Shown here one piece after another: positions 1 to 5,014 of a stretch of DNA of 5,014 nucleotides (the first letter of the stretch is position 1; each line of letters begins with the position of its first letter). Origin of the DNA: CAYQNU01 sp964419055 (lineage in GTDB: Bacteria; Bacteroidota; Bacteroidia; Flavobacteriales_D; Parvicellaceae); the NCBI GenBank assembly GCA_964419055.1, contig CAYQNU010000051.1, positions 1 to 5,014 on the forward strand, given 5' to 3'. Made by a program: the position numbers and the translations under genes. Below the pieces are notes generated by a model, which made no database searches, was not told the DNA's origin, and saw nothing but the letters and a program-made list of their open reading frames with translations.

Positions 1-1
1 G

Positions 2-1156
2 CAGCTCATTAATAGATTCGGAAGTGAAAATAGTAGAAAGTATCGTTATGGCTTTCAAGGACAAGAGAAGGATGACGAGATTAAAGGAGAAGGAAAATCC
101 GTGAACTACAAATACCGTATGCACGACCCAAGACTGGGTAGGTTCTTTGCAGTAGATCCGCTAGCGCCAGAATATCCGCAATGGACTCCCTATCAGTTCG
201 GGGGTAATCAAGTCATAGCTTCACAAGAGTTAGAAGGACTTGAACCAGCCGTAAACAGAGAAATGGGGATTAATGCAAACGATAGAAGCCATACCTGCAC
301 TGAAGAAATATCGTCTGGGAGTAAGTGGTCTGGAACAACATTTAACAATTCACTCGGACATGGGATTATACAAAAACATACTTCATACTGGCTGACACTT
401 GAACAAACTAGAAGTGGAAGTTATTCACAATTACAATTACATACTTTATCAAGTACTACAATAACTCATTATTCAAATTTTACAAAAGGATATGTATCTC
501 GTACTTCCTTTGCTAATAATATAACTAAATATGATTTTGGCTCTACTACTTCAGATATGGCTTCAGCTGCAAATGCATCAGTTTCAGATTATTTTGATGC
601 TGCAAATACTGCTGTTGGAGGCATTTCATCTGTAGTTGGTGGTTTATACAATATTAGTTCAGCTGTACTTAAAAGTCCATTCGTGAAATATACATTTGGA
701 AATAACTTTAGATATGGATATAAAAATGGTGTGTATTCAGGACATAAAATGAATGTAACCCCAAATCAAATAAACCAATCAATTAAATATTTATCATATT
801 CTGTTTTGGCAAATAAGATTAATTTTGGAACTAACGTAGTTGGGATAGGACTTACAGTATACAATTTTTCTACTTCACCTACATATGGAAATAATATGGG
901 TGGTAAATATCCTGAATTAATATCAGACTTAACGTTTGGAGCCTTGAGTTTTGGTGGGCCAATTTCAGGATTCGTTGGAGGATTATATTTTAGTAGAGTT
1001 AAACCTATGTTAAAAGCAGAAAATGTACAACAAAAATATTTAGCTACTTTTTCCTATAACGATGGTGCAATAAGGGATGCAAGAAATACATATATACATC
1101 AACAAAATAGGCAAGCAACACTTAATTGGGTAATTAGAACAGTGAATGAAAAATAA
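2..1156 (+). CDS. RHS-family protein, C-terminal part with putative toxin tip (5' end outside window)
   Basis: The frame is open from base 2 to the TAA at 1154-1156, giving 384 residues. The GTG at 101 is internal, because recognisable RHS sequence (KYRYGFQGQEKDDE) lies upstream in the same frame. Residues 1-83 are the end of the RHS repeat-associated core: YRMHDPRLGRFFAVDPLAP (about residues 38-56), then YPQWTPYQF, and the closing ELEGLEPA, where many relatives have DLDGL. In RHS/polymorphic toxins this core ends a large beta-cage shell, and the sequence after it is the variable effector. Residues 84-384 are that tip. Its first part is Ser/Thr-rich and probably beta-rich. Glycine-rich hydrophobic stretches follow at about 205-224, 261-288 and 307-330, then a charged tail. 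I see no nuclease, deaminase or protease motif. GC falls from 44% (bases 1-300) to about 23% (421-540). The 3' end overlaps the next gene by 11 bp. The RHS core is secure; the toxin role is inferred. Confidence 0.88.
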   Translation, partial: QLINRFGSENSRKYRYGFQGQEKDDEIKGEGKSVNYKYRMHDPRLGRFFAVDPLAPEYPQWTPYQFGGNQVIASQELEGLEPAVNREMGINANDRSHTCTEEISSGSKWSGTTFNNSLGHGIIQKHTSYWLTLEQTRSGSYSQLQLHTLSSTTITHYSNFTKGYVSRTSFANNITKYDFGSTTSDMASAANASVSDYFDAANTAVGGISSVVGGLYNISSAVLKSPFVKYTFGNNFRYGYKNGVYSGHKMNVTPNQINQSIKYLSYSVLANKINFGTNVVGIGLTVYNFSTSPTYGNNMGGKYPELISDLTFGALSFGGPISGFVGGLYFSRVKPMLKAENVQQKYLATFSYNDGAIRDARNTYIHQQNRQATLNWVIRTVNEK

Positions 1157-1487
1157 AATATTATATTATTACAAATTGTTGTATAGAGCCATAAAATCGG
1201 AAATTGATGGTTTAAATTCTTTAAGGACAATTATGTTCATGGTTAAAAATAGCTTAACCACACCCTTCGTAATTTTATATTTATTTGAAGTTCCTGAAGT
1301 TATTGCATTAATTTTGAGTGTAATTTTGAGTGCGCTTTTTTTAATATATTTGTTAAAACTGCTTAAAATTAACGGATTTGACCAACATTTAACTGATTTA
1401 AAAGGTAAAGATTACTTAATTTTATTTTTCGTTGAAATTATCGGTATGTGTACCTTTATACTTTTTGTTATTGAAATGGTTGAATAA
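1146..1487 (+). CDS. Small membrane protein, candidate immunity protein for the RHS tip
   Basis: This 113-residue protein starts at an ATG inside the last codons of the RHS gene (11-bp overlap, different frame), so the two are probably co-transcribed and translationally coupled. There is no clear Shine-Dalgarno site, as is usual in Bacteroidota. The N-terminus is basic and aromatic (MKNKILYYYK). Hydrophobic segments lie at about residues 28-47 (weaker, contains K34), 52-70 and 90-109, separated by a very short EVPE turn and a Lys-containing loop at 71-89. The basic residues suggest the N-terminus and the 71-89 loop are cytoplasmic. I recognise no family. Immunity genes lie directly 3' of the RHS/CDI-type toxins they neutralise, and membrane immunity proteins are known for toxins that act at or near the inner membrane, so position and size support that role. 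It could instead be an unrelated small membrane protein. The gene is very AT-rich, like the toxin tip. Confidence 0.72.
   Translation: MKNKILYYYKLLYRAIKSEIDGLNSLRTIMFMVKNSLTTPFVILYLFEVPEVIALILSVILSALFLIYLLKLLKINGFDQHLTDLKGKDYLILFFVEIIGMCTFILFVIEMVE
1309..1332 (+). repeat. Perfect 12-bp tandem duplication inside the membrane-protein gene
   Basis: TAATTTTGAGTG occurs twice head to tail (1309-1320 and 1321-1332) with no mismatch. The unit is a multiple of three, so the frame is kept. It produces the repeated ILSV/ILSA residues in the middle of the second predicted membrane helix. Gain or loss of one unit would lengthen or shorten that helix by four residues. Confidence 0.9.
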
Positions 1488-1586
1488 TCCTTGAAGTTTA
1501 CTAAAATATGAATTCAAAATTATTAGACTGGAAGGTGTTTCAATTGGTGGGAAATCAAATGGCATTTATTATTCTTTTTATTAGTT

Positions 1587-1610
1587 AAATAATTGATAAT
1601 CAAATTATTT
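1587..1610 (+). terminator. Weak AT-rich hairpin, possible terminator of the RHS/immunity operon
   Basis: AAATAA at 1587-1592 pairs with TTATTT at 1605-1610, and TTGA at 1593-1596 pairs with TCAA at 1600-1603, leaving a three-base loop and one bulged A. The stem is almost entirely A/T and lies about 100 bp after the stop codon at 1487. There is only a short T run at its 3' side, so it is at best a weak terminator. Confidence 0.25.
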
Positions 1611-1756
1611 TCACATGTAGTGTTCTTTCATGGTAGGGTTATAATTTGAAGTATATAAGTTCTTTAAAGTTTTAAAATCAATCTTTCAAACCAAGTGGGC
1701 TTAATTGAAATAAATAGATAAAACCAATTTTTACACCTATTTGAAAAGCAACATTT

Positions 1757-1771
1757 ATTATTTAAAATAAT
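1757..1771. repeat. Short symmetric AT inverted repeat next to the promoter
   Basis: ATTATTT (1757-1763) and AAATAAT (1765-1771) are exact reverse complements around a single A. The element ends three bases before the TAACTTTG box, where the -33/-7 spacer would be. It could be an operator or simply local AT richness. Confidence 0.4.
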
Positions 1772-1774
1772 CCG

Positions 1775-1782
1775 TAACTTTG
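1775..1782 (+). promoter_or_regulatory. Bacteroidota-type -7 promoter box for the 534-residue protein gene
   Basis: TAACTTTG matches the Bacteroidota primary sigma factor -7 consensus TAnnTTTG exactly. Transcription would start around 1786-1790, giving a leader of roughly 42-46 nt before the ATG at 1832. No good TTTG -33 element stands at the usual distance: TTTA at 1754-1757 is the nearest, and the TTTG at 1740-1743 is too far upstream. Confidence 0.6.
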
Positions 1783-1831
1783 CAATCAAAGAAAATTTAT
1801 CCTAGATTCCCTTTAACTAACAGAGAACAAT

Positions 1832-3436
1832 ATGAAAAAGATAATAACCCTCCTGCTATTTTGTGTTTTACACTTTTTTAGCACAGCACAGTTACACGAA
1901 TTCCACTTCAATACAGACATTGTATTTACAGAAGATAAGAAATTTGCATTTGTATATGGAAGCACAAAAGACACCACCTTTATGGTAATCAAACTAGATG
2001 AAAACTTTGATGAAATTGCTAAAATTGAACTTAAAGATGAAAATATTAAGTTTAAAAATAATGATGTAAAGTTAATAAACAACAATTTATATTTTTCAGG
2101 TCTTACCATGCTTGGGCAAACACGAATAAAAATCCCCACTGATTTAAGTAAATATGAGATTTTTAGCATGCCAATTGTTGAATATGGCCATTTTGGGAAG
2201 AAAATAATTTTAGACGAGTCAAACGACTTAAATTTTGATGTCAATCAACTAGTATTTAATAATTATAAAATTGTGAAGGATCATGTTTACATTTTGTATT
2301 CTGAAGGAAATAGACATTTAGGTGATGATTCATGGTCTATTGACAACAATATGTTTTATTTACCAAAGTATAAAGGAGAAATCAAATTAGTTAAATATAA
2401 AATTAATGAAAAAATTATAGACAATTATTTATTCTTGCAATACGATAAAATTTGGGAACGTGAATTGAATTCACAATTTAAATCTGTCTATAACAACAAG
2501 TATCTTAGTTATGAGGAGGGAGCTTATACTTCGCATATTGTGGGTGTAGACGAATCTGAAAATTTTATAACTTTGAGTTTATCCGATGCCAAAACAAAAT
2601 CGAGAGAGATTGTTTGTTTGGATGTAAATACCAATGAAAAAATCAATTCAATAACGTTAAATAAAATCTCCAATCCAAATTATTATTTACCTTCTTTTTC
2701 GATTTTTTACGTTAATAACAAAAAACAAATTGTTATGGATGTTGGTTCCATAAATAATGAACGATATATTCAATTATATGACGCTAAACTTAACAAAATT
2801 GGTAATATGCATATAGCTTTTGGTCAAGCAAAATCCGAAAACGATCGTTTGCATATATTTGAATCCGATGACAAAACTTACTATTCTCGTAAATTTAATT
2901 CATATTTCCCAAACAATTATCATGGCCAAATAAATAATGGTGGAGCAAGTCCTTCAACTATTTCTACAACAACATCTTCTTTTCCTATTTCTGATGGCCC
3001 AGAAGTTTTAGATGTAATTATTTCTGATGGAACAATCTCAGCTAATTCGTTTAATAAAACGATATATGAAAAATGTAAAATTGAAAAATATACCAAATTT
3101 CAGAGTCCAAATTTTATCGTTCATAATGGTGCATTTATTCATATAGGTGTAAATCACGATAAATTTGATAAAAAGTTGACAGATGAATTCCTTAATTTTG
3201 AGGATTGCAATAAATGTGTTTTATGCGAGCAAAAAAAAGGAATAGATATTTTTACTCATAATTTTTCGTCTAATCAAAATGCGATTATAAAATCTGTTTC
3301 GCAGGAGGTTGATAATAATTCAAGATACTACCAATCCAAGAATGAGAAGAACATATTATACTTTAATAGGATTGAAAATGATGAACATCACTATATGCCT
3401 ATCTACAAAGTATATTTAATAAAAATGTTTGAGTAA
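1832..3436 (+). CDS. Exported protein of unknown function (534 aa)
   Basis: The start is the first ATG after an in-frame stop at 1814-1816. The protein opens with a clear signal peptide (MKKIITLLLF, hydrophobic core, FFSTA|Q), with likely signal peptidase I cleavage after residue 19, so it is periplasmic, outer-membrane associated or secreted. I recognise no family. The mature part alternates short hydrophobic strands with polar turns (VYGSTKDTTFMVIKLDENF; LYFSG; IQLYDAKLNKIGNMHIAF), which suggests an all-beta, possibly propeller-like fold; that is inference. A Ser/Thr/Gly-rich linker lies at about 366-388. Near the C-terminus a CxxCxxC cluster (Cys459, 462, 465) is followed by a run of eight A bases. 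The end (YKVYLIKMFE) has neither a type IX sorting domain nor a membrane anchor. The gene has its own promoter, is separate from the RHS pair, and converges on the next gene with 23 bp between stop codons. The first ~60 codons are less AT-rich (about 35% GC at 1861-1920 against 22% at 2401-2460). Confidence 0.85.
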   Translation: MKKIITLLLFCVLHFFSTAQLHEFHFNTDIVFTEDKKFAFVYGSTKDTTFMVIKLDENFDEIAKIELKDENIKFKNNDVKLINNNLYFSGLTMLGQTRIKIPTDLSKYEIFSMPIVEYGHFGKKIILDESNDLNFDVNQLVFNNYKIVKDHVYILYSEGNRHLGDDSWSIDNNMFYLPKYKGEIKLVKYKINEKIIDNYLFLQYDKIWERELNSQFKSVYNNKYLSYEEGAYTSHIVGVDESENFITLSLSDAKTKSREIVCLDVNTNEKINSITLNKISNPNYYLPSFSIFYVNNKKQIVMDVGSINNERYIQLYDAKLNKIGNMHIAFGQAKSENDRLHIFESDDKTYYSRKFNSYFPNNYHGQINNGGASPSTISTTTSSFPISDGPEVLDVIISDGTISANSFNKTIYEKCKIEKYTKFQSPNFIVHNGAFIHIGVNHDKFDKKLTDEFLNFEDCNKCVLCEQKKGIDIFTHNFSSNQNAIIKSVSQEVDNNSRYYQSKNEKNILYFNRIENDEHHYMPIYKVYLIKMFE

Positions 3437-3459
3437 TCCGATTACAATTGAGTAGAAAA

Positions 3460-4707
3460 TCACCTAATTAAATGCAAAAACCCCTTATCAATAAAGAATT
3501 CTTTTCTTGGTTCGGTATAGGTAATGATGAAGTTATAAACACCTGCAGGAGCTGGTCTTCCATCCGAGAGATTGCCATCCCAAAACATATTGGGGTAAAC
3601 ACTATTAAAAACCTCCTGTCCCCAACGGTTATAGATTACCATTGTAAAGTTTAAAATATTGTGTAATTCTGAAGGTTTGAATACATCATTAACCCCATCA
3701 CCATTGGGTGTAAACACATTAGCAGACTCGTATTGATGAGAGCAATCAACAGTGTCAATAAAAACTGAATCCACACTTTTGCATCCGCCATAACCAATCT
3801 CAATAGAATAAGTGCCATAAGTATTCACTTCAATGTTTTGAGTGGATTCACCAGTGCTCCAAAGATAATAATCGGGTGTAAGATTGGGATTAGCTTTCAA
3901 AGTAATGGGGTCTAAATCACAAATTGTTTTATTATCAGATAAAAAATTGGCCGATGGAAAAACTTCAACAAGCGATAAATTATCGAGGTAAACCATACAA
4001 AAAGGTACTGACTTATCATGTGGTGATACTAGAGTCTGATCAATTATAATATTGCTTTCCTCATTGATATATTGATTTCCAATCATCATAAAACGTTCCC
4101 ATCCTTCGGCTATGTAAGTGATTTCTTCTTTAATCCAAATGTGTTTATTGTGAATCAAATGCTGGGTATTTATGTGTATGGGTAATTTAAGTGCCTTTTT
4201 GTGAGCGGCATAAACGGTGTTGGTATCTGCCAAAAATGTAAAATGTAAATCCCTTGAGTAATACTTACTTTTATCAGCTAATGAATAATAATAGGTAAAT
4301 TTGTAACAAGCTCCTTCTGTCAATTTTTTTGTTAAACACCCTACCACATACCCCCTATTATCATAAGTTTGAGGAGATACTGAATCATGATATAAGATAA
4401 CTCCAAAATATGAATTTCCTTCTTGAGGTTCTTGGTTTCCTGTTGTGTTTAATCCTGCATAATTATGAACATTGAAGTTTTTAGAATAATAAACCCCTTT
4501 ACCCAAAAACCCTTTAGGATTAGACCAATATTTCAACTTGTTGGTGTATAAACCCTGAATAACACTTATTGGTTTTTGATCTTCAAACCCTCCATCTTTA
4601 ATTAAATTAGGAGAAGTCTGCGCCTGAATTTTGCCAATAAACAATTGAAAAAAAAGGACAACGGTTAGGGTTTTTAAAAACAGTAATGTGTTGTTTTTTT
4701 GTGTCAT
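3460..4707 (-). CDS. Secreted type IX (type B) cargo protein with Ig-like and gliding-motility-associated C-terminal (CHU_C) domains
   Basis: This 415-residue protein is read from the ATG at 4707. A TTG at 4716 would add three residues but sits inside the promoter box, so I reject it. Residues 1-29 are a signal peptide (MTQKNN, hydrophobic core, GKIQA|Q). About 33-250 begins with NLIKDGGFED, an opening common to Bacteroidota secreted proteins with jelly-roll-like N-terminal domains, and ends in YLDNLSLVEVFP, typical of the closing strand. About 255-322 is an Ig-like repeat (CDLDPITLKA, YYLWSTGE, GTYSIEI) with Cys263, 309 and 322. About 325-415 is the CHU_C domain (TIGR04131/PF13585 type): FTPNGDGVNDVF, IYNRWGQEVF, WDG and APAGVY are all present. 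This domain directs export through the type IX system and surface attachment or release. The order is the usual one and the protein looks complete. The cargo function (binding or adhesion) is not visible; I see no catalytic motif. Confidence 0.92.
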   Translation of the reverse strand: MTQKNNTLLFLKTLTVVLFFQLFIGKIQAQTSPNLIKDGGFEDQKPISVIQGLYTNKLKYWSNPKGFLGKGVYYSKNFNVHNYAGLNTTGNQEPQEGNSYFGVILYHDSVSPQTYDNRGYVVGCLTKKLTEGACYKFTYYYSLADKSKYYSRDLHFTFLADTNTVYAAHKKALKLPIHINTQHLIHNKHIWIKEEITYIAEGWERFMMIGNQYINEESNIIIDQTLVSPHDKSVPFCMVYLDNLSLVEVFPSANFLSDNKTICDLDPITLKANPNLTPDYYLWSTGESTQNIEVNTYGTYSIEIGYGGCKSVDSVFIDTVDCSHQYESANVFTPNGDGVNDVFKPSELHNILNFTMVIYNRWGQEVFNSVYPNMFWDGNLSDGRPAPAGVYNFIITYTEPRKEFFIDKGFLHLIR

Positions 4708-4900
4708 ACAAAGCAAAGATAGGGAATTTTTAGTTTGATTAGGTTACTCGTTGAAATTTTGTATTGACTATTACTTTGATCTATTTCGATGCTTCATTTT
4801 TTAGTAACAGTAAAAAGTAGTACAAATAGCAAAAAAGATTTTTCTTTTCAGAAGTATTTTTTTATTTTTACCACATTAATACATAACCCCCTGAATAGGA
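4708..4900. other. Divergent intergenic promoter region
   Basis: These 193 bp separate two divergently transcribed genes for exported proteins. The left end carries the minus-strand promoter box. For the plus-strand gene I find only near matches to TAnnTTTG: TTACTTTG at 4771-4778, and a T-rich TATTTTTA-like stretch around 4863-4870. Long T runs occupy 4844-4869. I see no gene here. Confidence 0.5.
4714..4721 (-). promoter_or_regulatory. -7 promoter box of the type IX cargo gene, immediately before the ATG
   Basis: Read on the minus strand, TATCTTTG matches TAnnTTTG exactly. It ends six bases before the ATG at 4707, so the expected transcription start falls at or within a few bases of the start codon, giving a leaderless or nearly leaderless mRNA. 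I see no TTG -33 element at the usual distance. Confidence 0.5.
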
Positions 4901-5014
4901 ATGAAATCTTCCCTTAGATTAGTTGTTATAGTAAGTCTGTTGTTGATTACCACGTGTTTTCACGCAGGCCGCTATATATATAATAATTTTTCACGCGGAG
5001 GAGCTATAAATGGC
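4901..5014 (+). CDS. N-terminus of an exported protein (continues beyond right edge)
   Basis: An ATG at 4901, nine bases after an in-frame TGA (4892-4894), opens a frame that stays open for 38 codons to the window end. The product begins MKSSLRLVVI and continues with a leucine-rich hydrophobic core through LLLITTCFHA. This is a signal peptide with probable cleavage after FHA (residue 22). Cys19 follows LITT, a poor lipobox because Thr rather than Gly, Ala or Ser precedes it, so lipoprotein processing is less likely. The visible mature part (GRYIYNNFSRGGAING) is too short to identify. The gene is divergent from the type IX cargo gene and could share regulation with it. Confidence 0.7.
   Translation, partial: MKSSLRLVVIVSLLLITTCFHAGRYIYNNFSRGGAING

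Larger units (their letters stand above)
1488..1831. other. AT-rich intergenic region between RHS/immunity pair and exported-protein gene
   Basis: This 344-bp stretch holds no convincing gene. The only start-to-stop reading frame I followed through is 26 codons at 1508-1588 (begins MNSKLLDWKVFQ, ends hydrophobic). It has no ribosome-binding signal and no recognisable family, and could be chance or a gene remnant. Downstream are an AT-rich hairpin at 1587-1610, a symmetric AT element at 1757-1771 and a promoter box at 1775-1782. I see no tRNA or riboswitch-like structure. An abandoned cassette of the RHS locus would fit here, but nothing shows it directly. Confidence 0.6.

Noticed and set aside
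101..103. GTG as the start of the RHS-type protein
   Set aside because: The frame is open back to base 2 and encodes typical RHS core sequence upstream of this codon, so the GTG is internal.
1508..1588. 26-codon small reading frame after the candidate immunity gene
   Set aside because: It is very short, has no ribosome-binding signal and no recognisable similarity. It may be chance or a gene remnant; a homologue search would decide.
1813..2244. 143-codon reading frame on the minus strand
   Set aside because: It lies antisense within the exported-protein gene, which has a signal peptide and promoter. Its translation is Ser/Phe/Leu-rich, as expected of a shadow frame.
3493..3504. 12-bp palindrome AAAGAATTCTTT near the convergent gene ends, considered as a bidirectional terminator
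   Set aside because: It has no loop, lies within the CHU_C coding sequence (encoding Lys-Glu-Phe-Phe), and has no T tract of terminator type.
3472..3654. 60-codon reading frame on the plus strand
   Set aside because: It is antisense to the unmistakable CHU_C domain and has no start signals or recognisable protein sequence.
4708..4716. TTG at 4714-4716 as start of the type IX cargo gene
   Set aside because: It overlaps the -7 promoter box and adds only Met-Leu-Cys before a good ATG that begins a normal signal peptide.
4973..4982. (TA)5 run in the right-hand gene as a phase-variation tract
   Set aside because: Five dinucleotide units are too few to expect frequent slippage, and the run simply encodes Tyr-Ile-Tyr.
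1..5014. CRISPR array, tRNA, rRNA or insertion sequence
   Set aside because: I found no regularly spaced repeats, no tRNA-like cloverleaf, no transposase-like protein and no terminal inverted repeats.

Overview
The window looks like chromosomal DNA from a Bacteroidota bacterium, in the broad Flavobacteriales / Saprospiraceae / Cytophagales range. The supporting signs are: an RHS-repeat core of the Bacteroidota type; a protein with a gliding-motility-associated C-terminal (CHU_C, type IX secretion type B) domain; promoter boxes fitting the Bacteroidota -7 consensus TAnnTTTG; no clear Shine-Dalgarno sequences; and AT-rich coding. The sequence does not allow a genus call.

Layout. (1) 2-1156, + strand: the C-terminal 384 residues of a large RHS-family protein whose start lies left of the window. 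It has the end of the conserved RHS core, then about 300 residues of variable C-terminal region, the usual place for a toxin domain. (2) 1146-1487, + strand: a 113-residue small membrane protein that overlaps the RHS gene by 11 bp. Its position fits a dedicated immunity protein. (3) 1488-1831: an AT-rich gap with a weak hairpin and a good promoter for the next gene. (4) 1832-3436, + strand: an exported 534-residue protein of unknown function. (5) 3460-4707, - strand, convergent with the previous gene: a secreted multidomain protein with a signal peptide, an N-terminal beta-rich (jelly-roll-like) region, an Ig-like domain and a CHU_C sorting domain. (6) 4708-4900: a divergent promoter region. 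(7) 4901 to the right edge, + strand: the first 38 codons of another exported protein.

The strongest candidate for a new system is the RHS C-terminal tip plus its overlapping membrane-protein gene. The core-to-tip junction coincides with a drop in GC, the tip is rich in glycine and hydrophobic segments, and the partner is a predicted three-helix membrane protein. This is the architecture of a polymorphic toxin with its immunity gene. I recognise no catalytic motif in the tip, so the toxin activity is inferred from architecture only. The other genes look like ordinary envelope or secreted proteins with no visible link to the toxin module.
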